64,000 bases of DNA. Source: Datura wrightii (Eukaryota; Streptophyta; Magnoliopsida; Solanales; Solanaceae). Location: NCBI GenBank assembly GCA_035772735.1, contig JASDFA010000003.1, positions 30,434,001 to 30,498,000 on the forward strand. The letters are read 5' to 3'. The translations under genes were made by a program, and so were the position numbers. The notes under the pieces are model-generated. The model worked only from the letters and a program-made list of their open reading frames with translations. It had not been told where the DNA came from and did not search any database. This document shows, one piece after another, positions 46,435 to 57,484 of the stretch (position 1 is the stretch's first letter; every line of letters begins with the position of its first letter).

Positions 46435-47867
46435 ATACCTTCAACGACCAAAATTTTCCCACTCCTAGTTACAATCGCCATGCAATGGTCATCCTTCTTT
46501 GGATTTGGCTTGGTGTTACTAGGAAGGGTTCCTTTTATTCGAGGATTTACTTAGGATGAAAGGTGGTTCATTTGAGCTTCCAAATGTTTAATAGAACCTG
46601 AATGAGAACTCATTGTTTGGGCGAGGTTAGAAACCTTGCCTTTAAGCTCTCTTACCCCAATGTCCGTAGTCTCAACTTTCTTTAGAACTCCAGCTAATAT
46701 TCCCTCATCTTGGAGTTGCCAACATCACTCACTCCGAGTTTCATTTAGGGTGCCTCAACCTTAGGAGGGGGAATATATGGGTTTGGACCTCTATGGTAAG
46801 TTCCCCTTAACCGTTTTATTCACAGTTTCACCATTTCTCGTTCCTATCATTCCACCCTTGACTATCTCCATTTCTCCAACCTTGATTATCATCACAAGGA
46901 CGCCAAGGAACTTGGTTGTCACCTTGATATCTTGGATAGGAACCCCCCACTTGTCCATCTGTGTATTGACATCTTCTTCATATCTTAGAGGTGAAGCCTC
47001 CCCTTTATATTGTGTGTGGCTTTGGGTTGCAACTGCATTTACACTCTTGGCACCAGCTCCTATTACATGCTTTATCATTGACTCAAGATGGGTCAACATT
47101 TTAGCCAAGGTCTCATCCTTTTCTTCATCTCATTCTCTCATCTCCATAGTCACAAGGATGGAGCTAGTACCACTTGAGGACAGCTTTGTATCCCTAGTGT
47201 GCCATGCTCAGTTTGTCTTGGTCTCCCGATCTAATAGAGCTTTGTCCAACCCATATATTTGGTCCATCAAGGACCCACCAGTGAGATTATTGGCCACGAA
47301 CGTATTAATTGAGTCAAGTGAGAGATAGAAGCTTTGATGAAGAACTCCATTCAGTAACCCATGGTTTAGACATATTACGACTTTCTTGTTGAATCAAAGC
47401 CGAGCCTCATGTAAAGGTTCACCTAGGAGTTGTCTAAAGTTGGTGATGTTATCCCTCAACTGCAACATCTTTGATGGAGGGAAGAATCTATCAAAGAAAG
47501 CCTCCGTCAACTCTTGCGAAGAAGTAATACACCCCGAGGGTAGCTCCTCTAGCCAAACAGTGGCTTCTCCAGCCAATGAGAATGGGAAAAGCCTCAGTCG
47601 AATAAATTCTTGGCTAATATTGGTGATATTAAAGGGCTGGTAAGTTTCAAGGAAGTTGCGAAGGAGTCTGTTAGTGTCCTCGCTTGGTTGCCCTCTAAGG
47701 AGTCCTTTCATTTGTAACAAGTGCAACATAATGCTAGTGACATGAAACACCACATTACCTACCATAGGTGGTAGGTGAATATCACTCGCTACATCAGGCA
47801 ATATGGTCTTATCCTCATCTTGGTCCATGTGTCCATCCACAGAACCCACTTGCGAGTTGTGGCTCAT
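46435..47867 (-). pseudogene. Element C gag, N-terminal part
   Basis: Start ATG at 47867, chosen because it follows the leader acceptor (47878) by 11 nt; the open frame extends further upstream but into the leader. MSHNSQVGSVDGHMDQDEDK, HLPPMVGNVVFHVTS, then the gag core FIRLRLFPFSLAGEATVWL, LTEAFFDRFFPPSKM, LRDNITNFRQL (47600-47420). Downstream pieces: MLTHLESMIKHVIGAGAKSV (47108-47050), and HCMAIVTRSGKIL near 46470, the usual spacer before protease in Athila gag. The rest is at 8314-9167. Frameshifts present. Confidence 0.8.
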
Positions 47868-47877
47868 TAGATCCAAC

Positions 47878-47925
47878 CTAAACAAGCAGTGAAAAACAAC
47901 AACAAATGTAAATTTGCACAAGATG
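47878..47925 (-). promoter_or_regulatory. Leader splice-acceptor-like site, element C
   Basis: Element strand TTTGTTGTTGTTTTTCACTG, CTTGTTTAG ending at 47878, then GTTGG. About 94 nt after the primer site and just before the gag ATG. Confidence 0.5.
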
Positions 47926-47972
47926 CTTAAATAATTCAAATCAAAAAACAACTAAAGGTTGTCAAATCTCAT

Positions 47973-47990
47973 TCCCCAACAAGCACGCCA
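47973..47990 (-). other. Primer-binding site of element C (tRNA-Asp type)
   Basis: Element strand TGGCGTGCTTGTTGGGGA, a decayed tRNA-Asp site, 4 nt after the LTR end. Confidence 0.72.
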
Positions 47991-47994
47991 AAAT

Positions 47995-49407
47995 TGATGA
48001 CATCTAGATCCACTCCTCACTAGGAGAGAGTATACACAGTCATCGCAGTATAATTTACCCAACTCGTGAGTCAGGGTCGAATCCATAGGGAATGAAGATT
48101 GATAGCAACAAAAGTCATCTATCAAATTTAATCAAATAGCATTATTGTATTAAAACTAGAAAAGTAAATATTGGGGGTTTGCAAGATCACACTATGAATT
48201 CAAACTCAACAACAAAACAAGGAAACCAACTTCAAAGTAACAATATGAGTGAATACTAGGCGTGTGCTATTGATGGGAAATTTATAGGATTGAGGTTATC
48301 TAGAAAATCAAAGAATTACTTACAAACATAAATAATCGTGGATAAGGTGGCATCCGATGTTTCTCAACCACTTGGGTGCCTTTTGCCTTGGGTTTTCTCA
48401 AACTCCAAGATCCCATACGGTTCAACCACTACAACTTGGGTAAGAATTGAACTATCTCTAGCCTCAATTCTTTAATGGGTGTAAGAAAATGGGTATTAGC
48501 TATATCTAGCCCAATCCCAATCAAAACCCAAATACCCACTATTTTTTTCTCACCCATATCCTGTTTCTCTTTTTCAGGAAAAAATAAAATAAGTAAACAA
48601 AATCCATACTTACAATTATAGATATTTCAATTATAAAATAGAGAGAATAATAGATTTATGCTAAATAAGTAACTCTAAGGTTAAACTAACAACACCCAAT
48701 CTATTTTAGCCTCTACATGCACACACCCCCAGCAAGAGGTTTAGCTACTCATAAATGAAGAATAGTAGATTAAACTAATAAAGGAGTCAATATCATTCAT
48801 CATTAAGAAGAAAATTCAAGCTCAATTTTTTTCTTCAATGGAGGTTTTTACCTTAGAAAGATGAAGGAAAAAACTCTCCCTTCTCTCTATCTTTTTCTCT
48901 GTCTAAGAATTTAATTCAAAATTAACTACTCAACAGAATAGAATAGAATCTTCTATTCTTTACAAAAGATGTACAAAAACAAGGTAACGTTGCTTCTCTT
49001 TTCTTTTACTAGATGATTTTACCCCTTTGATGACGCCCTCAGTTGCGCGGCTCCTTTGTTTCGCAGTGCCCATCCGTGAGGCGCAGCTCTAGGATAAAAA
49101 GACAAGTCATAGTTCTGCATTTCCACCTGTGTTTCGCAGGTGATGACCTGTGTTCCACAGGTGTTCCTTCAACTTCAAAGAAATGTGTTCCAACTTTTGG
49201 CCTGCGTTTTGCAGGTATTACCCTGCAAAATGCAGGTCCTCTTTTTCTAGCACCATGCTTTTTGTTCAATTTCTTTGCGTTACCTGTTTAAATTGAATAC
49301 CTACAAAAATAAAAGAGAAAGGTCATAAAATCTTCCTAAATGACTTGAAAACCAAGAAAAATCTCATGTTTAAAAGCCTAATGAGTTGGTAAATTACCAA
49401 CTCATCA
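47995..49407 (-). repeat. Element C 5' LTR
   Basis: Pairs with 1670-3074. Element strand start: TGATGAGTTGGTAATTTACC, with a perfect 12-bp inverted repeat at 49381-49405. CCTGCGTTTCGCAGG-type array 49020-49245 (best copies: TGTGTTTCGCAGGTG, CCTGCGTTTTGCAGG, CCTGCAAAATGCAGG). Donor-like CTAAGGTAAAAACC near 48850. Followed by AGAAA. Confidence 0.9.
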
Positions 49408-49412
49408 AGAAA

Positions 49413-49769
49413 CTTTTGGATTGGTTAACTGAATCGATAGTCTACATACGTAGCATTAAAAGAATCCACTATAGTTAATTACCGAATTTCATTAATAGAC
49501 CATGTAAATCAAAACCCTAGTTTCATCTCTTCTTAGATTTAATAATACTAAATTATAGCTAGTGTCTTTTGCTTTTGGCTGATAGTGAAACACAAACAAT
49601 TTTTCCAAACCCCCATTTAATGGAAATAACTAGTTAAAAGTAAGATAATCACATAAGACTTAGTTTTTACGTTATTTCTTGTGGGATTCGACCCGAACCT
49701 TGTTGGGTTCTATATTTGACAACGACTGCATTATACTTCTCAAATTAGTGGTAAAATTTGGGTGTATCA
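49413..49769 (+). repeat. Element B 5' LTR, right part
   Basis: U5 end of the B LTR after C: GGGATTCGACCCGAACCTTG, TTGGGTTCTATATTTGACAA, ATTATACTTCTCAAATTAG, ending GGTGTATCA. Parallel to 16930-17018 of E. Confidence 0.75.
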
Positions 49770-49774
49770 AATTT

Positions 49775-49792
49775 TAGCGACGTTTCCAAGGA
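49775..49792 (+). other. Primer-binding site of element B (tRNA-Asp type, decayed)
   Basis: TAGCGACGTTTCCAAGGA matches 13 of 18 bases of the reference site and sits 5 nt after the LTR end. Only 27 more bases of B remain before H interrupts it. Confidence 0.6.
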
Positions 49793-49819
49793 GACTACGC
49801 CTCTTCTGGGGAGATTAAA

Positions 49820-51992
49820 CGTAATACCCCGAAAGTGCCTAAGGCTAGGATCAAAATTATGAAAGAGATCAGCAGAAAAGTTTAGGAAATATCACAGGAC
49901 GACTTGTCGTGCGAGTCTTGGGAAAGAACAATGAGTCATTGGTGGGAGTCATGGTAAGCTATTTGGTGTAAAGATCTAGAATAACGAGCCATGGTATGAC
50001 TCATTTTCCGTTGTAATGGATCGTGATAAAGGTCGTGGTTTCTGGGTATGGAGGTTTTGTCACGGATAGTGTCACGACCCGTGGTGGGGTACCATGAGTC
50101 GTGGGATGTAATTGTTGGAAGGTTCAGAGAAATATAGGGGTTTAGCAGCAACGGATAGTCTCACGACCTGTGGAGCCATGTAACGATCTATGATAGGCGC
50201 CCGTGGTATGGTCTTTTGAAATTAGTCCCCGACTAGTGGTGGCAATGAGAGGCGACAACGAGTCGTTACTTCGTGGTACCACTCATGGTATGAGTTGTGG
50301 TCTTTGGCAGTGTTCAATTTCCAAATTTTTCATTAAGGGTATTTCGGAAATCCTAAGCTCTAAGGACCTAAACTAAGTCATTTTAAGCTATGTTAGGAGG
50401 ATCTTAAGAGGGCTAAACCTATCCTAATTTATTCAACTCCCATGCATGCAAGAATAGAGGTCTCTCTTTGAAAATCAAGCCTAGAACTCTCCAATTTCTT
50501 CTCCAATTCCTTTGGGCTTTCAAGGGAGAGTGTAAGATCATATTACCCAGGTATGTAGGGTTTTGAATGAGAGTCCCTCTTCACTCTAATGCCCCAATTT
50601 CACTCCATCTTCATGACTTCAAGTATTAAAGTAAATTTGATGATATTATGGGGTTTTAACCCCAAATTCATGGGATTCTCTTTGATTTGATTATGGGTCA
50701 ATTCCCTTTATGTTCTATATATTGTTTTAAGACCTATGGGCAGATTTTATACTTAAATTGATTATAATTTTATGATTTCAAATCTTAGTCAATCTATGCC
50801 CATTTATGAAAAGTTTCATGAAATGTCAAGTTATGATTCCATTATGAATTTGATTTTCCTAAGCCTAAATTATGATTTATGATTTATGATATCATTTCTC
50901 TTCAAATACTCTTCAAGGATTATGAATTTCAAGTACATGAATTTTCACAAATATACATGTTCTTCATGATTTATGAATTTATGACCTGTGGCCAACTCAC
51001 GGGCCCTTATTCATGGTTAATCATATATTTCAAGTATGATCAACACGTTATGGTTTTTTGCCATGAACTTTATGAATGATTCCACAATTACTATATGAGC
51101 CCTCATATGCATGTTTTTGGGAGCAGTGTTTAGCACTGAGTAGATCCGGCGTTCAGGTAAACCCCGTGGTCTCAGAACTACGTGCCATCATAGGTATATA
51201 TATTCATGGACCCCCTTGTGATATCACATCATGCACGTTCCTTGCCTGGCAAGCATGGGACAGCTTTGCCCACTTGAGCAAGATAGTTGGGGAATCATGT
51301 AAGCTCTATCGTGTTGTATCAGATAAGATGAGTTCTCCCATTGTTTCTCATGATTTATGCACTATTATGTTTATGTTACTTTGGATCAAGTTATGTTTTT
51401 ATAAGGTTTCTCTTATGTCTATGACTATGACTAGATTATGAATGGTTTGAAAGCCTTGAGCCCTTATGTTTATATTATGACATTCACTCATGATTAGACT
51501 GTCCTACTCTTATAAACTCTTATATATTTTTAAGTGTCCGTTTTTACTTAGCTTCCATACTCGGTATATTCCAAGTACTGAACATATACTCTATGTTGTA
51601 TTGTTTCATGATACAAGCTCGAACGTTCAGATTCAGTCCCGCCATTAGCCAGATTCTCAGAGTTAGCATTTCCCAGCTTTTTGGTGAGTCCTCATCCTTT
51701 GAGGACCTTCTTACCAGTTTATTTTTAGTTTTAGTTTATTGGTGAGTTAGTTAGGGTCTTGTCCCATCAACTCATCAGATTTAGAGGCTTATTAGACATA
51801 GTATGTATTCAACTTTGGATCAGTGTTATGTATTCCGTTATTCAGACGTTATTGTATTTTCAGACTTATGCTATTTACAATGTTATATTTACACATTTAT
51901 TATGTTTAGATTTAGTTTTCATGTTCATGCCATGGGCCATTTATTGTTCTAGGTTCCATGTCTAGATCCGGACCTGTGTTCGGGTCATGACA
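49820..51992 (+). repeat. Element H 5' LTR
   Basis: CGTAATACCCCGAAAGTGCC (first T mutated) to ...GGGTCATGACA. Motif array GACTCGTGGT/ACGAGTCGT at 49890-50300. Phrases GCCTAAGCTCTAAGGACCTAAAC and CAGGTATGTAGGG shared with I. A long AT-rich U5 follows; the ORFs at 50879-51965 are chance frames. Confidence 0.85.
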
Positions 51993-51996
51993 AACT

Positions 51997-52008
51997 TGGT
52001 ATCAGAGC
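51997..52008 (+). other. Primer-binding site of element H (tRNA-iMet type)
   Basis: TGGTATCAGAGC, exact match to the standard initiator tRNA-Met primer site, 4 nt after the LTR. Confidence 0.9.
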
Positions 52009-52202
52009 GTTAGGTTTTGAAGTGTCCTAGGGTCTGTGAAAGCCGCGTTAAGTAGAGTCTTTTTCATGGGTGTGAAGTGTGCCACACTTATGATGAAGAG
52101 GTTACGAAATGTTTTAGGAATTTTCCCTTCTTTCATGATTGGTGTCGTGCGATAAAATGTCTCTCTATCCTTCTAAATCGTGCTACCCACATTTTCAGAA
52201 TC

Positions 52203-53440
52203 ATGCCTCCTCGCTGAGTTAATGGAAGAAGAAATGGAAATGGAAATGACCATGAGAATGGAAATGGAGATGGGCACCAGCAGGCCCTACCGTCCATTGA
52301 GGATTATGTGCCCGAGCAGGTTGCTTATACAGAGTTTAGGGAAGCCATTTAGATGTTGGCATAGGCATTGACCACCCAGGTCAACTAGCAGGTGGTAGCA
52401 CATGTTCCCTAGAATGGGAACACGGTAGCGGAAAGAGTCAAGGACTTTCTTAGGATGAACCCTTTGGAGTTCCTTAGATCGAAGGTGGACGAGGATCCAT
52501 ATGAGTTTATTGATCAAATCTAGAAGATCACCCAGATTATGGGAATGACAGGGGAGGAGTGCATAGATCTAGCCTCTTATCAGTTGAAAGGGGTTGCCCA
52601 CATCTAATTCAGACAGTGGTAAGATAGTAGAGCAGTTGGAACGGGCCCATTGGTTGGGGTGAGTTCCTCACCATATTCTTGGATCGGTTCTTTACCTAGG
52701 AGATGAGGGAGATCAAGGCAGCTGAGTTTGTGAACATGAGGCAGAATAATATGACAGTCCAGGAGTATGCTTTAGAGTTCACCCGCTTGTCCAAATATGC
52801 AACAGAGATGGTGGCTGATCAGAGAGCTCGGGTGAGCAGGTTTGTGCATGGAGTAGCGGACTACCTGGTCAAGGATTGTAGGACCGCTATGCTTCATCAG
52901 GATATTGACATTCCTCGGTTGGTTTTGTATGCCTAACAGATGGAGGCAGCACATTTGAGGGAGAGAGAGGCCAAGAGGGCCAGGACAGATAGTTTTGGGT
53001 TCTCTTAGTAGAGGCCGGGAGGCAGACATTATCAACAGTCCCATCAGAGGTCATCAGCTCCAGCGCCATTATCGGCCAGTGCTCCATCTATATCGCAAGG
53101 TGAACATAGGAGCAGAGCATCAGGTTTGAGGGGATAGAGGATTATGTAGGCATAGCATACCTTCTCAGTCTATGGGAAGTGTTGCAAGAATCTCATAGGG
53201 GAGTGCCTGATTCGATCAAATATCTTCTTTGAGTGTGGTAGATCTCGGTGCAGGCGCCGGGAGTGTCTGTTGGCTAGGCATGGTGATGGTAGCGGAGTTA
53301 CTCAGGCTACTAGTTGAACAGCAACACCAACACACCCAGCTCAACAGGGTGCCTGCACCAGTGTAGGTAGTGGTCAGTGCCAGAATAGGTTTTATGCCCT
53401 GACATCTCGTCAGGAGTAGGAGACTTCACCAGATGTAGTC
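52203..53440 (+). pseudogene. Element H gag, decayed
   Basis: ATG at 52203 (MPPR). One frame then reads an Asn/Gly-rich N-terminus, RVKDFLRMNPLEFLRSKVDE (about 52435-52495), ASYQLKGVAHI (52575); another frame reads EIKAAEFVNMRQNNMTVQEY, ALEFTRLSKYATEMVADQRA (52710-52830). Decayed zinc knuckle at 53175-53275 (CGKCCKN..GEC and ECGRSRCRRREC) in which His is lost. The first frame contains at least five TAG codons where Gln would be expected, fitting C-to-T change in CAG. Confidence 0.8.
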
Positions 53441-53990
53441 ACTGGTATGTTAAGAGTATTCCACTTTAATATATATGCATTACTAGAACCAGGGGCTACT
53501 TTATCTTTGTGAAACCCTATTTTGCTAGTAGTTTTAGAGTCGGTCCTAAAATCCTATCAGAACCTTTCTCAGTCTCTATTCCAGTCGGTGATTCAGATAT
53601 AGCTCGATAGGTGTACAAAAATTGCCCTTTCACAGTCCTTCAGAAAGTTACCTCAGCAGATTTAGTAGAGCTAGCCATGATAGATTTTGATGTTATCTTT
53701 AGCATGGATTGGCTACATGTATATTATGCCACAGTGAATTGCAGAACCCATGCGGTAGAGTTTCGATTTTTGGGTGAGCCAGTCCTAGAGTGGAAGGGTA
53801 GTTTAGTTGTGCCTATAGGTCACTTTATTTCCTACCTTAAGGCTAGAAAGATGATCTCTAAGGGTTGCATGTACCATCTAGTTTGGGTTAAGGATGCTAC
53901 GTTCGAGACCTCGACTATCCAGTAAGTCCCTATAGTGTGTAAGTATCCAGAGGTGTTTCTAGATGATCTATCAGGAATCCCTCCCGAGAG
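53441..53990 (+). pseudogene. Element H aspartic protease, decayed
   Basis: LLEPGATLSL (active-site Asp replaced by Glu; G has LLDPGATIS), then YKNCPFTVLQ, IDFDVIFSMDWLHVYYATVN (53680-53740), HFISYLKARKMISKG. The 104-codon stretch 53611-53925 is open. Confidence 0.78.
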
Positions 53991-54248
53991 GTAGATTGAC
54001 TTTGGTATTGACCTTCTTCCCGATATGCAGCCTATATCAATTCCTCTGTATAGAACGGCTCCACCTGAGCTAAAAGACCTAATGGAGTAGTTGAAGGACC
54101 TCTTGGACAAGGTTTCATCAGATCTAGCAAGTCCCTGTGGGGTGCACCAGTACTCTTTGTCCGGAAGAAGGATGGTTCCCTCCGGATGTTCATTGACTAT
54201 CAGCAGTTGAACAAAGTCACTGTCAAGAACAGGTGTCCCCTCCTCATA
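53991..54248 (+). pseudogene. Element H reverse transcriptase, N-terminal fragment
   Basis: IDFGIDLLPDMQPISIPLYR, then ELKDLME, stop, LKDLLDK; after a frameshift KKDGSLRMFIDYQQLNKVTV can be read. Cut at 54248 by element I within the VKNRCPL motif. Confidence 0.75.
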
Positions 54249-56444
54249 TGTAATACCCCGAAATCCCTAAGATTAGACCTGGGATTGAAATGGAGAAAAC
54301 AAAATTTTTTGCACTAGGTCACAGGACGAGTCATCCAGTGACCTGTGAGGTGTACCATGAGTCATTACGTGACTCGTGGAGTGAAGGATGGACTTGTTTG
54401 GATTTTTGGAATTTGGGGTTGACTACAGGTGAAGCCACATCGTGGTCAGGACCATGAGTCGTTAGGTCACTCGTGGTCAAAGGTTGGCTGAAAGTGGAAA
54501 ATTTAGGCAGTACAGGTCACGACTTGTTCACCACGAGTCTTTGGGTTCACTACGAGTCGTGGTGTCCCCACGAATTTATTAAGGGCTTTTCCGTACTTCC
54601 TGAGTTCCTAAGCCCTAAACTACATAATTTTAAGCTCATATAAGTGTGTTTTAAGGGGGTTTAGCCCATCCTAAGCCTATTTCTCTCCATGTAGCTTAGA
54701 TTCATCAAGTTCTTCCCCAAATTCCTTTGGGCTCTCAAGAGGGTTGTGAAATTAGATTCTCCCAGGTATGTAGGGTTGTGAATGGGTGTATTCATCCACA
54801 CTCATGCCCAATCCCTCTTCAATTTCATGAAAATTCTTGTTGATGAATCTATGGGGTTTTAACCCAACATATGAATTCTCTAAGTATTAATCATGGGAAT
54901 GATCTATACATGTTTCTAATGTTGAATTTTGATTCATGGGCATATCGTAAAATGTTTTCAATTACAAATTATGTTGCTAGTGCTGGTCACGAGAAGCAAA
55001 CCATGAATCGTGGTGTTGGAGACGATTCGTCCAGTTCCTCGTTGGGACTGGTAGTGTGTATTTTCTCACGGATTTCTTAAGGGATTTTCCATAATTCCTA
55101 AGTTCCTAAGTCCTAAACTACATTATTTTAAGTTCATATAAGTGTGTTTTAAGGGGGTTTAGCCCATCCTAAGCCTATTTCTCTCCATCAAGCTTAGATT
55201 CATCAAGTTCTTCCCAAATTCCTTTGGGCTCTCAAGAGGGTTGTGAAATCAGATTCTCCCAGGTATGTAGGGTTATGAATGGGTGTATTCATCCACACCC
55301 ATTCCCAATCCCTCTTCAATTTCATGAAAATTCTAGTTGATGAATCTATGGGATTTAACCCAACATGTGAATTCTCTAAGTATTAATCATGGGAATGATC
55401 TATACATGTTTCTAATGTTGAATTATGATTCATGGGCATATTGTAAAATGTTTTCAATAACAAATTATGTTTTCAATTTTTTACAAATTATGATGCCCAG
55501 CCATGGAATTTCATGTAAGTTGAGATTATGATATATGTATTCAAGCATGATGAGATGTATATGATGAAAGTATGATTTCGAATTATCTATGTCCATATTC
55601 ATGTTTTCGAATGATCAAGTCTATATCAGGCATGTTTAAGTATTGGACAAGCCCACATTATCAAGTATGTTTCAAGATTTATCTAAACTTCATATTAGTA
55701 GCTTACCACAAGGTTTTGGAGTCTAACTCCCATTATTTTTAGCTTGTGTTATGGTTTGAGTCAAGGCTCCTCATGTTATGATTTTATACTATGCATGTTG
55801 TTATGATTTATTTTTTTCACTAGATGATGGTCAGCTTCATTGAAAAATGATGGAGAGCATATTCATGTTTTTGGGAGTAGTGTCTAGCACCGAGTAGGCT
55901 AAGGGTCAGTCAACCCTATGCCTCAGAACTACGTGCCAACGTAGGTATGTTCATATTATTTGGGACCTCATTTTTTAGCTTGCCCTACCCCCAAGGGGCC
56001 TTCAGCTTGATATCGATATCATGGTAACGTCATTAGTCCTGACAAGGCTTTGGACGACTTTGCCCACTTGAGTGTAATAGTCGGGACCATGTAAACTCTA
56101 TCGTGGTAATGTCGGTTATATGGTGAGTCTCCCATTGTTCCTCATGATTTCAGTTATGCATGTTCAACAGTCATGTTATTATGTCTTCAACGGGTTTGAC
56201 CTAATGTTCAGTCTTACCTATAATTAATAGTTTTTAGCTTTGGGTCATTTGATTCAGTTATGATATTCAGTTATATTTAAATCATGTTTTAACATGCAAG
56301 CCCTACTCTCAGACTCTTATGACGACATGTTTTATGATATGCATGATCTTTGATTTTACTTCCTTAGCGATTTTACTTCCTTTGTATACTCGGTATATTC
56401 CACATACTGACTGCATACTCTATGTTGTATCGTTTCATGATACT
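54249..56444 (+). mobile_element. Element I: Tekay-type LTR, truncated by J
   Basis: Starts TGTAATACCCCGAAATCCC. Its U3 (array GACTCGTGG, ACGAGTCGTGG at 54320-54560) is distinct from that of H, and no polypurine tract precedes it, so it is a separate insertion and not H's own 3' LTR. It contains a 498-base tandem duplication. It ends at TCATGATACT (56444) where J begins; the H LTR continues there with AAGCTCG. Confidence 0.75.
54485..55482 (+). repeat. 498-bp tandem duplication in element I LTR
   Basis: 54607 onward (CCTAAGCCCTAAACTACAT) and 55105 onward (CCTAAGTCCTAAACTACAT) run in parallel through TAGCCCATCCTAAGCC, CAGGTATGTAGGG and TTGATGAATCTATGGG to CAAATTATGTT. Offset 498. The copies differ at a few per cent of positions, so the duplication is not recent. 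Confidence 0.85.
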
Positions 56445-57484
56445 TGATGAGCCTGCAAGTGTACGGGTCGTACAAGTAATATAGTGGCCCTTTTTAAGAG
56501 CCGGATGTCGAACCCACAGAGACTGGACCAATTCAGTGAATTATCAAGTTCAAGTGTTAGTTTAGAAGTCGATTTTAGAAGTTTTCGATAAATTATAATT
56601 AAATCTTAGTGGTGACACGAAATAATCTGGAAGCAATACAAAATAAAACTAGAGTTAAGGCCGGATAATCATGCAATGCTACAATTCATAATGGTTTAAG
56701 TATGAAATTATCAATTATTGTCTCACATAATTGGAATTGCATGTTCATGGTCATTCAAACCTCTAAAAACGACAAACTATCCTCACTACTACATCATTGA
56801 GCGAGGATGTCATTTCTAGTTCGTGGGCAATTCACTACGTGGATGTGTTTTATGGGGTTTATGCCCTTGATTGGGGACTTCCGTACCTCCAACCATTTAA
56901 CCAAACTTAGCTTCACAACTACTCCTTCGAGTGGTGGAGTACAATTCTAAGTTGGTGTCTTTCTATCTTCCCATTTTATGAACCAAGCAAGGTAAATTAG
57001 GTATATTCCTATCCTAACCACAAATATTATCAAAAGACAAGAACTTGCTTCCTACATTCTTATGTTCTTGCCTAGGTTTGCTCTTCCAAGCTTCCACCCA
57101 AGCTTAAACCCAATTTTTTTCATGGTGATCAAGCATAAAAACAACAATAAGAATGATTGTAAGCCAAAACAACAACTAACAACTCAACCCGAAACGAATC
57201 TAAGCAAATACAATCATATCCATGGCCTCAACCCTAGATTGAGGGTTCTAGCCACCCATGTTTGTACAAATACTCAAAACCATGTTTATAGTAGTTTACT
57301 TACAACTATAGATGAAAAGAAATGAAGAAAAGATGAACCCAAAAGGAGTTCTCCAAGTCTCCTTCGCGCCTCCTTCGTAGTTTTCCGGAAAATCCTGTGT
57401 CTGATGATTTTAGAAGCTAAGGGTTCAATTTATACTATGCTAAAAAAATGCAAAATTTGGCCTGTTGTTCGGTGCTATTCCGAT
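56445..57484 (-). repeat. Element J: LTR fragment, Athila-like
   Basis: The left edge TGATGAGCCTGCAAGTGTAC, GGGTCGTACAAGTAATATAG, then GATGTCGAACCCACAGAGAC matches the style of the left edge of K (GCAAGTGCACGTGG, CAAGTAATAAAGTGG, ATCGATCC), which is the 3' end of a minus-strand LTR. A TATA box on - is at 57427-57434 (GTATAAATTG). The rest of J is cut by K at 57485. Confidence 0.6.

Larger units (their letters stand above)
1670..49407 (-). mobile_element. Element C: Athila-like, gag-PR-env type, split by nested insertions
   Basis: Minus-strand element with LTRs at 1670-3074 and 47995-49407, a tRNA-Asp-type primer site at 47973-47990, gag at 46435-47867, protease at 8314-9167, a post-pol hairpin at 8251-8298, an env-position ORF at 5162-6433 and a 3' UTR at 3075-5161. 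The interior 9168-46434 is element D with its own passengers E, F and G. No reverse transcriptase, RNase H or integrase sequence exists between protease and the hairpin, so C is non-autonomous. Sampling about 185 bases of LTR by eye gives roughly 10 % difference between the two LTRs. Confidence 0.85.
49820..54248 (+). mobile_element. Element H: Tekay-type chromovirus, 5' half
   Basis: 5' LTR 49820-51992, tRNA-iMet primer site 51997-52008, gag, protease and the start of RT, then broken by element I at 54249. RNase H, integrase and 3' LTR are not in the window. More decayed than G. Confidence 0.85.

Noticed and set aside
2700..50300. Regularly spaced short repeats as CRISPR-like arrays
   Set aside because: Spacing and repeat sequence are variable, the context is plant LTR U3, and no cas-like gene exists.
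50879..51965. Open frames in the H LTR as a gene
   Set aside because: AT-rich chance frames with no domain, inside an LTR whose boundaries and primer site are clear.
54249..56444. Element I as the 3' LTR of element H after an internal deletion
   Set aside because: The U3 of I differs substantially from the H LTR, the junction lies inside an RT motif and no polypurine tract precedes it. An independent insertion fits better.
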